From the NCBI GenBank assembly GCA_003987725.1, contig RXJH01000008.1, positions 186,001 to 250,000 on the forward strand: a stretch of 64,000 bases of DNA. Reading direction: 5' to 3'. Source of the DNA: Hyphomicrobium sp. Its GTDB lineage: Bacteria; Pseudomonadota; Alphaproteobacteria; Rhizobiales; Hyphomicrobiaceae. This document shows, in pieces, positions 9,704 to 18,317 of this stretch; position 1 is the stretch's first letter, and each line of letters begins with the position of its first letter. The translations under genes were made by a program, and so were the position numbers. The notes below the pieces were generated by a model. It did not search any database, was not told where the DNA came from, and saw only the letters and a list, made by a program, of their open reading frames with translations.

Positions 9704-9731
9704 ATTCTCTGTCTATATCGCGAATTGTCAA
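9704..9731 (-). promoter_or_regulatory. Candidate sigma-70 promoter of the labA-like gene
   Basis: Reading the minus strand, a perfect TTGACA (9731-9726) is followed after 16 bp by GAGAAT (9709-9704, 4 of 6 matches to TATAAT). Transcription would start about 38 bp before the ATG at 9659. Confidence 0.55.
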
Positions 9732-10185
9732 TGCTTGAACTTGCCGTTTCCTATTTATAACAAATGTACCCGCACAAAATTGAGGCCGGTGGATATTGGG
9801 GATGCCTATCGAGCCAATTTTGACAATTTGACTGCGAGATTTCTCGTGGTGCGAGATATGCCAGAGGGTTCCCTGGTCGCGGAAAAAAGTTTGGAGGTCC
9901 GGATGAGGCCTCGGCGCGAACGTCGGCTTTCGCGTAAGCGGAGCGCTGCAGTTTCAGGAAAAAGCCACTGAGCCGCTAAGGGTTGCTGGTCCGCATACGA
10001 TCCGATTGTCACATTTGCGATTTCGCCGCGGCGATGCCATGAACCCCCGCCATGACGAGCCGGACCTCCCGTGCTAACCAGCGGGTCGAAACGCGGAACC
10101 AGGGCCAGTGCCGTTTGCGCCATTGAGCGCCGGCCGCCGGCGTTGTTCGGACCGGCCCCCTTAAACTCAACTTCAGGAACACGAA
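9732..10185. other. Gap with no recognisable gene
   Basis: About 450 bp separate the labA-like promoter from the drug transporter gene. Small frames on both strands lack family features, and codon use is not gene-like. The stretch should contain the promoter of the transporter, but no convincing -35/-10 pair was found. Confidence 0.6.
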
Positions 10186-11451
10186 ATGGCAACGTCAGAG
10201 AGCGAGACGCGCGCGCGAGCGTCGCGCTCGGACCTCCCGGCCAGTCCCCTTCAGATCTCGTTCGTAGAGTTCGTCTGCCTGATCGCGGCGCTGATGGCGA
10301 TCACGGCGCTGTCGATCGACATCATGCTGCCGGCGCTGCCGCAGATCGCAGCGACCTTCGGCGTCGAAAAGGAAAACGACAGGCAGCTCGTTATCATCCT
10401 TTATTTGGCCGGTTTCTCCATGGGCCAGATCTTCTTCGGCCCGCTCTCCGATAACCTCGGCCGCAAACGAGTTCTCATGACCGGCCTGGCGATTTTCATC
10501 CTCGGGACGATCGGTGCGATCCTGGCCGGATCGTTCGAAATGTTGCTGCTTGCGCGCGTTGTCCAGGGTCTCGGCGCAGCGTCTCCCCGCATCATCGCCG
10601 TCGCGGTTGTCCGCGATCTTTATAGCGGCCGTCAGATGGCGCGTGTGATGTCCTTCGCGATGGTCGTCTTCATCATGATACCCGTCTTCGCCCCGTCTGT
10701 TGGGCAGGCCGTCGTTCTATTCAGCAGTTGGCAATGGATCTTCTTCGTATTGCTGGTGATGGCGGTCAGCGCCGCGATCTGGTCCGGAATGCGCTTGCCT
10801 GAGACGGCGCGTCCGGCCCTCGGCGTGGAGAAGGCGATGACGCTAAGGGCTTCGGTTCTCGCCGCCGTCTCCAATGGGCAGACGGTCGGTTACGGCGCTG
10901 CAGGCGGCTTCATGTTCGGCTGCCTTCTTGCCTACGTCGCGAGCGCTCAGCAGGTCTTCGTTGGCGTGTTCGGCTTGGGCGATATCTTCCCCGTCATCTT
11001 CGGCGCGCTAGCTTCGGCGATGGCGTTGGCCTCGTTTGTGAATGCGCGTCTTGTCGGCCGGTTCGGAATGCGGCGCCTATCGCATGCGGCCCTGTTCGGA
11101 TTCATCGGCGTGTCAGTGCTGTTGGCTACCGCCGCGGTTCTGGGCCTTGCCAGCTTCTGGGTCTTCGCGGCCGCGATGGGGGTCGCTTTTTTTCTCTTCG
11201 GATTGATCGCGCCGAACTTCAACGCGCTGGCGATGGAGCCGCAGGGACACAATGCCGGGATGGCGTCGTCGGTCGTCGGTTCTCTCAGCACCGCCATCGG
11301 CGCGATCGCGGGCGGTGTCGTCGCCGGATCGCTCGACGGCTCGATTTTGCCAATTGCGGCGGGATTTGCAGCATGCAGCATAATCGCGGGGTTGATCGTT
11401 TTCGCGATAGAGGGCCCGAAGGGATTGTTGGGGCGCAATCGCCCCGCATAG
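10186..11451 (+). CDS. Bcr/CflA-family MFS multidrug efflux transporter
   Basis: The 421-aa major facilitator has about 12 hydrophobic helices. The DHA1 motif A is visible between TM2 and TM3 (GPLSDNLGRKRVLMTG, about residues 85-100). The motif LARVVQGLGAASPRII (about 124-139) is characteristic of the Bcr/CflA group of proton-coupled drug exporters. The first helix contains DIMLPALPQIA, also typical. Substrates in the family include bicyclomycin, chloramphenicol and sulfonamides; the one here is unknown. An Arg/Ser-rich tail of about 25 residues precedes TM1. It is followed by a two-component system on the same strand after 143 bp, so a regulatory link is possible but not shown. Confidence 0.9.
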   Translation: MATSESETRARASRSDLPASPLQISFVEFVCLIAALMAITALSIDIMLPALPQIAATFGVEKENDRQLVIILYLAGFSMGQIFFGPLSDNLGRKRVLMTGLAIFILGTIGAILAGSFEMLLLARVVQGLGAASPRIIAVAVVRDLYSGRQMARVMSFAMVVFIMIPVFAPSVGQAVVLFSSWQWIFFVLLVMAVSAAIWSGMRLPETARPALGVEKAMTLRASVLAAVSNGQTVGYGAAGGFMFGCLLAYVASAQQVFVGVFGLGDIFPVIFGALASAMALASFVNARLVGRFGMRRLSHAALFGFIGVSVLLATAAVLGLASFWVFAAAMGVAFFLFGLIAPNFNALAMEPQGHNAGMASSVVGSLSTAIGAIAGGVVAGSLDGSILPIAAGFAACSIIAGLIVFAIEGPKGLLGRNRPA

Positions 11452-11594
11452 TGGGCCTTTTGCTACCCTAAAATTTACGTAATGAGCGCGCGGAAGCCAT
11501 CTCGCTCTGGCCACCCATCGCGCCCTGTACTAAATGCAGCGGCAGCGACGGGAATGCCGAAGGCCGGATCCCGGGCGCATGAGGGCAAACGGGC

Positions 11595-12272
11595 ATGAGA
11601 ATTCTCCTGCTTGAAGACGACCTGAATACGGCAAGATATGTCTTGAATGGCCTCGAGGAAGAGGGCCACACGGTGGACCATCTTGCCGATGGACGCGACG
11701 CGGTCGCGCAAGCCGTCGCCGAGAATTACGACGTCATCATTCTCGATCGGATGCTTCCGAGCCTTGACGGGCTCGCCATCATAAAGACCATTCGGAGTGC
11801 CGGCCGCGGCGTGCCCGTCTTGTTTCTGACGGCGCTTGGCGGCGTCGATGACCGTGTCGAAGGTCTCGATGCCGGTGCCGACGACTATCTCGTGAAGCCA
11901 TTTGCATTCTCTGAGCTTATGGCGCGCGTCAATGCACTCGCCCGTCGTCCCCACACGAAAGGTGAGGAGACGCGTCTCAAAGTCGGTGATCTCGAAATCG
12001 ATCTGGTCGCCCGCAAAGTGACGCGCGGTGGCGACATCATCGATCTCCAGCCGCGGGAGTTCCGTCTGCTCGAAGTCCTGATGCGCAATCGTGGTCGCGT
12101 CGTGACGCGAACAATGCTGCTCGAGCGCGTCTGGAGCTTCCATTTCGATCCGAAGACGAGCGTGGTCGAAACCCACATTTCGCGGCTTCGCGCGAAGATC
12201 GACAAGCCGTATGGCAAAGAACTGATCCACACCATTCGCGGGAGCGGATACACGGTCCATGACGGCTCGTGA
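11595..12272 (+). CDS. OmpR/PhoB-family response regulator
   Basis: The 225-aa regulator has a receiver domain (residues 1-115) and a winged-helix DNA-binding domain (~128-222). The phospho-acceptor is D51 in VIILDRMLPSLDG, with the acidic pair E7-D8-D9 and K101-type lysine in DYLVKPF. The C-terminal half shows LQPREFRLLEVLMRN and the recognition region SVVETHISRLRAKID, as in OmpR/QseB-type regulators. The start ATG is preceded by a hairpin-free spacer. The gene overlaps the histidine kinase by 14 bp, so the two are translationally coupled. Confidence 0.95.
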   Translation: MRILLLEDDLNTARYVLNGLEEEGHTVDHLADGRDAVAQAVAENYDVIILDRMLPSLDGLAIIKTIRSAGRGVPVLFLTALGGVDDRVEGLDAGADDYLVKPFAFSELMARVNALARRPHTKGEETRLKVGDLEIDLVARKVTRGGDIIDLQPREFRLLEVLMRNRGRVVTRTMLLERVWSFHFDPKTSVVETHISRLRAKIDKPYGKELIHTIRGSGYTVHDGS

Positions 12273-13629
12273 TCTTCTGAAGCGCACGCCCTTCCGTTTG
12301 GCGGCGACCTTCTCGCTATTCTTCATAACGACGATCCTGGCGCTTTTCACTGTCGTCTATTTCGTCGCGAGCGAGCGCCTCGTCGCCGACATTCGCGACC
12401 GCGTCGAGACGACGCTCGATTCACTCGCGGCGCTCGATGGCGAACGCACGTTTGACGACCTCGTCGCACTCGTCGCCAGCGAAAGCGAATCCGTGCGTGA
12501 TCCCGATTTCATCATAGAGCTTGTCGACAAGAACGGGAATTTTCTCGCCGGCAATGTCCGCGGCGTCAGGGATTCCAAGAACTGGATGACGCTCAAACGC
12601 TCGGAAATGTTTCTCACTCTCGATCGCGGCGAGCCGGACGACGAATTCCTTGCGATCTGGAGGCCGCTCGTCAAAGGCCGGCTTCTCGTCGGCAGCGACA
12701 AGAGCGAAGTCAAGCAGATGAAATCGTTTCTGCTGAAGCTGCTCGCCTACGGACTTCTGGCTGCCGCCCTGCCGCTCGCTCTCTGCGCGGCTTATTTTGC
12801 ACGGGAAGCGCAACATCGCATCGATGCCTTTGCCCGTCCCCTTGCGAAGGTCTCCCAAGGCGAAGTCACCGCCCGCGTTCCGATATCGGGACTGCATGAC
12901 GATATCGATCAGGTGGCGCTGCAAGTGAACCGCATGCTGGGCGATCTGCAGCGGCTGATCGAGAACGTCAATCAATCGTCGTCCGATATCGCTCACGATC
13001 TCAAGAAGCCGCTTGGACGTTTGCGCCAGCGCCTCGATGATGCTCGGCGCGGCGAAGACAAACAGGCATTTCGCAACGCCATCGACGCCGCTCTGGGTGA
13101 TATCGATTCCATATCCGAGACATTCGACGCCCTGCTCCGGATTACCCAGATCGAGGCTGGTGCGCGGAAGTCGCGATTTGTGACCGTCGATCTTGCGCTT
13201 TTGCTTGCCGATGTCCGTGATGTCTACGACGTCGTGGCGGAGGACGCGGGAGATAGGCTGAACTACGTTTGCGATTGGCCGGGTCCCGCCTACGTTCGTG
13301 GCGATCCCGAGCTTCTCGTTCAGCTCTTCGCTAACCTCGTCGAGAATTCCATTCGCCATTGTCCGAAGGGCACGGAAATAACGATGCGCCTCTATGCGCG
13401 CGGAAACGCCTATGTCGCCGACGTTGCCGACACGGGGCCGAGCATTCCGGAGCACGAGCGGGTGAATGTGTTCCGCCGCCTCTATCGCCTCGAACGCGCC
13501 CGCTCGACAGAAGGCAGCGGCCTGGGCCTTAGCCTGGTCGCGGCGATCGTCGAACTTCATTCGGCGAAGATCGAGCTCTTCGATAATGAGCCCGGCCTGC
13601 GGGCGGAGGTCCGTTTCCCGGCTGTCTGA
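12259..13629 (+). CDS. Membrane sensor histidine kinase
   Basis: This 456-aa partner of the preceding regulator has TM1 at ~12-36, a periplasmic sensor of ~120 residues, TM2 at ~159-180, a HAMP linker (~182-236) and a dimerisation domain with phospho-acceptor H246 in SDIAHDLKKPLGRL. The HATPase domain shows the N box (LFANLVENSIRHC), G1 (VADTGPSIP) and G2 (GSGLGLSLV). HDLKKPL differs from the common HDLRTPL but keeps the catalytic acid. The periplasmic sensor shows no known ligand domain, so the signal is unknown. Confidence 0.93.
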   Translation: MTARDLLKRTPFRLAATFSLFFITTILALFTVVYFVASERLVADIRDRVETTLDSLAALDGERTFDDLVALVASESESVRDPDFIIELVDKNGNFLAGNVRGVRDSKNWMTLKRSEMFLTLDRGEPDDEFLAIWRPLVKGRLLVGSDKSEVKQMKSFLLKLLAYGLLAAALPLALCAAYFAREAQHRIDAFARPLAKVSQGEVTARVPISGLHDDIDQVALQVNRMLGDLQRLIENVNQSSSDIAHDLKKPLGRLRQRLDDARRGEDKQAFRNAIDAALGDIDSISETFDALLRITQIEAGARKSRFVTVDLALLLADVRDVYDVVAEDAGDRLNYVCDWPGPAYVRGDPELLVQLFANLVENSIRHCPKGTEITMRLYARGNAYVADVADTGPSIPEHERVNVFRRLYRLERARSTEGSGLGLSLVAAIVELHSAKIELFDNEPGLRAEVRFPAV

Positions 13630-13634
13630 GCGGG

Positions 13635-13687
13635 GCCGACAAAACAAATAGGGCGCATTCTCATGCGCCCCTCGAATTCCTGTCGGC
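13635..13687. terminator. Nested hairpin between convergent genes
   Basis: An inner stem GGGCGCA/TGCGCCC (13651-13657 and 13664-13670) sits inside an outer stem GCCGACA/TGTCGGC (13635-13641 and 13681-13687). It lies between the kinase and hutX, which converge. No T run follows on either side. Confidence 0.5.
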
Positions 13688-13704
13688 TTCGGATCGAATG
13701 AAGT

Positions 13705-14238
13705 TCAGCCCGAAAGACCTGCTCTCAGATCGTCGAACAAGGCCACCTGCTCTTTGATCAGCTCGCGCTGCTCGTCACGGCGAACGAAAATCTTGAACAT
13801 CGCTTCGCCTGCGCCGTTGAAGAACTGAACAGACCGCGATTCCCGGCCCATGAAGGGACGCGCGACAAAGGCGATGTGCGTGCAGTTTTCGGCCTTGATA
13901 TGCCCGCCGATCGGGCTGTCGCCGTGCAGGTTGAAATACCCGCGCCCGATCGTACCGGGCGGAATTGGCCCTTCGCATTCGAGCACGATGTCCGGGGTGT
14001 GAACGATGAAGACCACGGGACCCCAGGCCGTTAGAGCCGTTAGTATCTTCTCGAACGCGCTGCCGGCTACGATAGACCGGTGCGCATCCGGAAGCGCTTC
14101 GACAGCTTCGAATGTGCTGACGCCGTAGTCGCGGGCGATCTGCTCGAGAATGCCGTCGGCGTTCTTCGCCAGACGCTCGCGCAGTGGCGGCCGCGCAGTC
14201 GCTTCAGTTGAAAGAGCTTCGCTCATGCTGCTGCTCAC
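13705..14238 (-). CDS. hutX: HutX/ChuX-type cytosolic haem carrier
   Basis: The 177-aa protein belongs to the HutX/ChuX/HuvX family, which binds haem in the cytosol and passes it on for breakdown or use. The N-terminal ~25 residues are an unstructured Ser/Ala tail. The core begins around LAKNADGILEQIARDYGVSTFEAVEALP and includes the paired-strand motifs GPVVFIVHTPDIVLECEG and GHIKAENCTHIAFVARPFMG. It is last in the haem operon and overlaps the haem oxygenase gene by four bases (ATGA), so the two are translationally coupled. This fits a route from importer to carrier to oxygenase. Confidence 0.88.
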   Translation of the reverse strand: MSSSMSEALSTEATARPPLRERLAKNADGILEQIARDYGVSTFEAVEALPDAHRSIVAGSAFEKILTALTAWGPVVFIVHTPDIVLECEGPIPPGTIGRGYFNLHGDSPIGGHIKAENCTHIAFVARPFMGRESRSVQFFNGAGEAMFKIFVRRDEQRELIKEQVALFDDLRAGLSG

Positions 14239-14585
14239 TCGGCCGCTGCGAGAACGGACTTCGAACCGTCCGCGCGAACTTCCTGGATAGCCTCGAACCC
14301 TTCAAATTCGGGATGGCCGAGATAGAGCTTCCGCGTCGCGCCCCCAGCAGAGGCATGAGACTTCCGGAACGATTCCGATTTCGTCCACGCGTCGAAGTCG
14401 GCAAACGAGTTCCAGACGGTGTGCGAGGAATATAGAACGTGGTCCTCGCGCGTCGGTCCCCGAAGCAGGTGGAACGCAACGAAGCCCGGTTCCTTGTGGA
14501 GGTTCACTTCGCGGGTGATCCAAAGCTGTTCGAAATCTTTTGCGAGGTCGGGCTCGACCTTAAAGCGGTTCATTGCGATGTACAT
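14235..14585 (-). CDS. IsdG/HmuQ-type haem-degrading monooxygenase
   Basis: This ferredoxin-like ABM-fold protein is 116 aa from the ATG at 14585, which has an AAAGG site 8-9 bases upstream; a GTG at 14594 is the alternative. From the ATG, the residues N6, W67 and H77 fall at the positions of the catalytic Asn/Trp/His triad of IsdG/IsdI haem oxygenases (N7, W67, H77). This supports haem cleavage to release iron over a generic antibiotic-biosynthesis monooxygenase. The sequence also resembles rhizobial HmuQ/HmuD. It is coupled to hutX by an ATGA overlap and separated from the glyoxalase-like gene by about 210 bp. Confidence 0.85.
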   Translation of the reverse strand: MYIAMNRFKVEPDLAKDFEQLWITREVNLHKEPGFVAFHLLRGPTREDHVLYSSHTVWNSFADFDAWTKSESFRKSHASAGGATRKLYLGHPEFEGFEAIQEVRADGSKSVLAAAE

Positions 14586-14795
14586 ATGCTGCACCTTTCA
14601 ACAGAGAAATGTGGCGGCCCGGATGCCAGATCAACACCCAGGCCGCTGGCGATCTCAGAGCTGCGAGACGGGAAGTCAGTTTGCCCCAAGACGCATTTTT
14701 AATTCGATTCTGCGGAGCGTTACCGAGACGAGAAACGCCGCGGCGGAACGCTATTGTTGTATCCATAAAAAGTCAACATTATCCTCAACCGCTTC
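14586..14795. other. Gap inside the haem gene cluster
   Basis: About 210 bp separate the glyoxalase-like gene from the haem oxygenase gene. The part near 14750-14785 is AT-rich and carries a TTGACT on the minus strand, but no well-spaced -10 box. The last two genes may therefore have their own promoter or be read through from upstream; the sequence does not decide this. Confidence 0.5.
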
Positions 14796-15194
14796 CTAAC
14801 GGTATGCGGCATGCGTCGGCAGCATCTGCCCGATATTGAGAAGATTCCCGTCGTCGTCGATGAAATGGAATTCGCGCATGCCCCACGGCTTGTCCGAAAT
14901 CTCGGACAGTCGCTTCGCTGGCCCTGTTTTAAATGCTGAATACCATTCGTCGACATCAGCGACGCGAATGTAGGCGGAAACGCAATGTGGCTCAGGAACC
15001 TGAGCGACCGACGATACGTGCACCTCCACGGCGCGCCGCCTCAGAATGAGATAATTGTGGGCGGCGCGTACGACAGTGAAGCCCTTGCTGTCGTAGGTTT
15101 CTACCGAGCGCTCCATGTTCGTCGAAAGCAAAACCGGTATTGCCAAGGGCACTGCGACGCCGTCGGCAACGAGTTCGTCGGGTAACGTCATCAT
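14796..15194 (-). CDS. Glyoxalase/VOC-fold protein embedded in haem operon
   Basis: The protein is ~132 aa from the ATG at 15194, which overlaps the hmuV stop (ATGA). It has a vicinal-oxygen-chelate fold: IPVLLSTNMERSVETYDSKGF at the start, then VAQVPEPHCVSAYIRVADVDEWYSAF, and a C-terminal WGMREFHFIDDDGNLLNIGQ motif with the usual His and Glu/Asp positions. Members include bleomycin-resistance proteins, glyoxalases and dioxygenases. The substrate cannot be told from sequence. Tight coupling to hmuV suggests a function tied to haem or haem breakdown products, but this is inference. Confidence 0.8.
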   Translation of the reverse strand: MMTLPDELVADGVAVPLAIPVLLSTNMERSVETYDSKGFTVVRAAHNYLILRRRAVEVHVSSVAQVPEPHCVSAYIRVADVDEWYSAFKTGPAKRLSEISDKPWGMREFHFIDDDGNLLNIGQMLPTHAAYR

Positions 15195-16012
15195 TCTGCA
15201 GCTGCTCCGATTATCATTCTGCGCGTGATCGCCGCAGGCAGGATCAATCGCCCGCCGTCGCCGGACGATACGACCCGCAATCGACACCCGAACGTGTGAC
15301 TGAGCAGATCCTCATTCAAGAGGTCGTCGGGATCACCTTTTCCGACGATCTTGCCTGCGGCCATAAGCACGATTTCATCGGCGAATGCTGAGGCAAGATT
15401 GAGATCGTGAATGACGAGCATCACGGCGCGCCCTTCGGTGGATTGCGCTTTGATGAGGCTGAGCACATCGTATTGATGCTTGAGATCGAGGCTCGCAGTC
15501 GGCTCATCGAGCAACAGCGCTGCCGTTTCCGTGTCGGGCCGCGGAGCGGTGGCCAACTGGCATAGAGCTCTAGCAATATGCACGCGCTGACGCTCGCCGC
15601 CCGAAAGCTGATTCAGCATCCGCATTTCAAAATTTGCGAGACCGACGGCGGCCAATGCGTCACGCGCAACAATGGCCGCATCGTCGTCGCGAATGCCGAA
15701 GGCCGGCACCGTCGCGCCCAACATGACAGTTTCAAGAACGGTGAACGGAAAGGAAAGCGTTGTCGATTGCGCAACGACGGATCGCCGCGTTGCGAGTCGC
15801 GCAACCGGCATTTGCCTGAGATCCGCGCCATCGAGAAAAACTGCGCCTTCGCTTGGCTTCAGCTCGCCCGCCATGATGCGCAGCAGCGTCGATTTACCCG
15901 CGCCGTTTGGACCGATGACGGCCGTCAACCGGCCGGGCACGATCGTCAGCGAGACGTCGTCGATCAGCCGCTTCTGACCGGCCATGACAGAGACGCGTCG
16001 AGCTTCAAGCAT
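15191..16012 (-). CDS. hmuV: Haem ABC importer ATPase
   Basis: The 273-aa ATP-binding subunit of the haem importer carries Walker A GPNGAGKST (~35-43), signature LSGGERQRVHIARAL (~142-156) and Walker B LLLDEPTASLD (~172-182), followed by the switch His in LVIHDLN. It belongs to the FepC/BtuD/HmuV group. It lies 3 bp downstream of the permease gene and overlaps the next gene by four bases. It would energise HmuU for uptake of haem delivered by HmuT. Confidence 0.95.
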   Translation of the reverse strand: MLEARRVSVMAGQKRLIDDVSLTIVPGRLTAVIGPNGAGKSTLLRIMAGELKPSEGAVFLDGADLRQMPVARLATRRSVVAQSTTLSFPFTVLETVMLGATVPAFGIRDDDAAIVARDALAAVGLANFEMRMLNQLSGGERQRVHIARALCQLATAPRPDTETAALLLDEPTASLDLKHQYDVLSLIKAQSTEGRAVMLVIHDLNLASAFADEIVLMAAGKIVGKGDPDDLLNEDLLSHTFGCRLRVVSSGDGGRLILPAAITRRMIIGAAAE

Positions 16013-16015
16013 CGC

Positions 16016-17101
16016 TCATCCTCCGCCGCTGATGTTGCGTCTCAACACGAGATGCAGAAAGACGGGCGCGCCGACGAGCGCGAGCACGATGCCGATGGGC
16101 AGCTCCGCTGGCCGGATCGCCATACGCGCAATGATGTCGGCAACGATCACGAGTATCGCGCCGAGGATAGCGCTCCCCGGAAGCACCGCGCGATGATCGG
16201 GACCGGAAATGAGACGCATCACATGCGGAGCGACAAGACCGACAAAGCCGATCACGCCAGCAACCGCCACGGCGGCGCCGACGGCCGCGGCCGTCGTTGC
16301 GATGGCGAGCCGCTTCGTCCGTTCGATATCGATGCCGAGGTGCATCGCTTCCGCTTCTCCAAGCAGAAACCCGTTGAGCCCACGCATGAGCCGAGGCACG
16401 ACCAGAAGAATTGCTACGGCAAACGGCAGAACGGCTAAAACCTTTTGCCAGCTTGCGCCGGAGAGGCTGCCCATCGACCAGAGCGTGAGGTCTCTGAGCT
16501 CGCGGTCGTCGCTGGCGTAGGAAATGTATCCGCCAAGCGAACCCGACAATGCGCCGATCGCAATACCGGCCAGCAGTAAGGTTCCGACGGCAAGCTCTCC
16601 GCGTCGCGAGGCGATCGCAACAAGCGTGAGTGTCGTGACGAGGCCGCCGAAGAACGCCGCGATCGGCAGCGCATAGATGCCGAAAGGCGCGATCAGCGGA
16701 GCGGCGATTCCGTGTCCGAGAACGATCGTTGCAATCGCGGCAAGCGCCGCGCCGGAAGAAACGCCGATGAGTCCCGGATCGGCAAGGGGATTGCGGAACA
16801 GCCCCTGCATCATCGCGCCCGACGTCGCAAGCGCTGCGCCGACGAACGCCGCGAGAAGAGTTCGCGGCAGCCTGATATCGATCAGAACCAGCCTGTCGCG
16901 TTCTGCACTGGCGTCGTTTGCGTAACCGGCAGCCGCCGCGAACGCGCGCGGCAGCGATTGGAGCGATACGCCCGTCGGCCCGATGGCGAGAGACAGAATT
17001 GCCGACAGCAGAAGCAGTCCGGTGAGCGCAAGAAATACCGTGCCGCGAGCAGGTCTGACGGCATCTGATATGCGCCCAATACTGCTCTCAGCTATGGTCA
17101 C
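16016..17101 (-). CDS. hmuU: Haem ABC importer permease (FecCD family)
   Basis: This 361-aa polytopic membrane protein of the FecCD/BtuC family has about ten helices. Family motifs are present: RLPRTLLAAFVGAALATSGAMMQGLFRNPLADPGLIGVSSGA, described here as spanning residues ~77-118, and the late GFVGLVAPHVMRLISGPDHR. A cytosolic N-terminal segment of about 20 residues precedes TM1. Start and stop overlap neighbours tightly: four bases with hmuT upstream and a 3-bp gap to hmuV downstream. Confidence 0.95.
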   Translation of the reverse strand: MTIAESSIGRISDAVRPARGTVFLALTGLLLLSAILSLAIGPTGVSLQSLPRAFAAAAGYANDASAERDRLVLIDIRLPRTLLAAFVGAALATSGAMMQGLFRNPLADPGLIGVSSGAALAAIATIVLGHGIAAPLIAPFGIYALPIAAFFGGLVTTLTLVAIASRRGELAVGTLLLAGIAIGALSGSLGGYISYASDDRELRDLTLWSMGSLSGASWQKVLAVLPFAVAILLVVPRLMRGLNGFLLGEAEAMHLGIDIERTKRLAIATTAAAVGAAVAVAGVIGFVGLVAPHVMRLISGPDHRAVLPGSAILGAILVIVADIIARMAIRPAELPIGIVLALVGAPVFLHLVLRRNISGGG

Positions 17102-18021
17102 GGCGTTGCAGCGGTTTTGCCGGGCTCTGAATAGAGAGCGTTCATAAGGTCATGCGCAGCCGAAGGTGCGCGCGGTCCGAACCCGAGCAGATATTGCCCG
17201 TCCATCTCGACAAGGCTCTTATTCTGCGCGGCGGGCGACTGACTGAGGCCCGGCAATGACAACGCGAGGTCGCCGCTATGCCGATCGCTCTCGCCGCGGG
17301 TCATTACGATAACGGCGTCGGGCGCAAGCTCCGCCAGCTGCTCATCGCTCACGGGCTTGTAGCCCGTGACGCCAGCGGCCGCATTGTCGATGCCGGCAAG
17401 CTGCAGGATCGCGTCCGCGCCGGTTCCGGTACCGCCGACCGTCGCCCGCCCATTTTGAACGGCGAGGACGAATAGCGCCTTCTTACGTACTTTGATCTGC
17501 TTGCGGTCGTTGTCGAGCGCGGCGAAGTCAGCCTCGATTTTCGCAGCGAGCTTCTGGGCATCCGCATCCGCCCCGATGATGCGGCCGATGCGGCGAACCT
17601 TGTCCGGCACACCTTCGGCCGTCTGCTTTTCCTCGACATCGACGTATTGCACGCCACTGCCCTTGATCGCTTTGACAACCTCGGGCGGTCCCGCTTGTTC
17701 GGATGCGATGATGAGGGTCGGACTGACGGAAAGAACCCCTTCTGACGAGAGCGCACGCAAATACCCGACGGACTTTTTGTCTTTGAGGGCGCTCGCCGGG
17801 AATAGGCTCGTCGTATCGACGGCGACGATCTTGTCGCTTTGTCCGAGAGCGTAAAGAATTTCCGTCACGTCGCCGCCAAGAGACAGAATCCGGACAGTGC
17901 CGGCCGGCGGGGCGCCGTCAGCTGCCAATGCGCCGGAGCGGACGGCGCTTGTGCTGGCCAATAATCCCGCAAGCGTGAGAGCCGCGCTCGCAATTGCAAA
18001 TCGTCGTGTCGCCACGCCCAT
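17098..18021 (-). CDS. hmuT: Periplasmic haem-binding protein
   Basis: The 307-aa class III solute-binding protein has a signal peptide over roughly residues 1-34. The motif RILSLGGDVTEILYALGQSDKIVAVD near residues 44-69 is characteristic of HmuT/BtuF-type binders. The late motif VEMDGQYLLGFGPRAPSAAHDL is typical of haem-specific members, where a Tyr can ligate haem iron. It overlaps hmuU by four bases and follows hemP after 23 bp. Confidence 0.93.
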   Translation of the reverse strand: MGVATRRFAIASAALTLAGLLASTSAVRSGALAADGAPPAGTVRILSLGGDVTEILYALGQSDKIVAVDTTSLFPASALKDKKSVGYLRALSSEGVLSVSPTLIIASEQAGPPEVVKAIKGSGVQYVDVEEKQTAEGVPDKVRRIGRIIGADADAQKLAAKIEADFAALDNDRKQIKVRKKALFVLAVQNGRATVGGTGTGADAILQLAGIDNAAAGVTGYKPVSDEQLAELAPDAVIVMTRGESDRHSGDLALSLPGLSQSPAAQNKSLVEMDGQYLLGFGPRAPSAAHDLMNALYSEPGKTAATP

Positions 18022-18044
18022 ATTGAAACGCCTCTAGTTGCCGC

Positions 18045-18302
18045 TTATTTCGTCAGAATGAGCTTGCCGGTAGCGGTAATCCGCAGGCGGTATTCTTGCC
18101 CGCGATGAACAAGAATGGCTTCGCGGCTGCCCTTCAGTAATTCGTCGACCCGGTATCGAATGCCACCTTCGGCCGGACCGTCAGTGTCTGGCGGTGATGT
18201 CGTGGAGACGGGGCTACATCCCGCTTGCCGCAGAACGGAATCCGCGACCTCTTTTTTTGGCGGCATTCTCTCAATCAACGATAAGGGGCTGCGAGCGGAC
18301 AT
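18045..18302 (-). CDS. hemP: Haemin uptake protein HemP
   Basis: The small cytosolic protein (85 aa) has the HemP domain in its C-terminal half (YRVDELLKGSREAILVHRG, then YRLRITATGKLILTK). The N-terminal 45 residues are low in structure. A strong GGAGAG site precedes the ATG. HemP homologues in Bradyrhizobium (HmuP) and Burkholderia act as activators of haem uptake genes; that role is possible here but not shown. It sits between the 188-aa unknown and hmuT. Confidence 0.9.
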   Translation of the reverse strand: MSARSPLSLIERMPPKKEVADSVLRQAGCSPVSTTSPPDTDGPAEGGIRYRVDELLKGSREAILVHRGQEYRLRITATGKLILTK

Positions 18303-18317
18303 ATCTCTCCATGCCCG

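Noticed and set aside
11475-12350. 291-codon open frame on the minus strand
   Set aside because: It is mostly antisense to the response regulator, and the part outside it shows no gene signals.
12421-13647. 408-codon open frame on the minus strand
   Set aside because: It is antisense to the histidine kinase, which has all its motifs on the plus strand.
15578-16438. 286-codon open frame on the plus strand
   Set aside because: It is antisense to hmuV and hmuU, His/Arg-rich and without family features.
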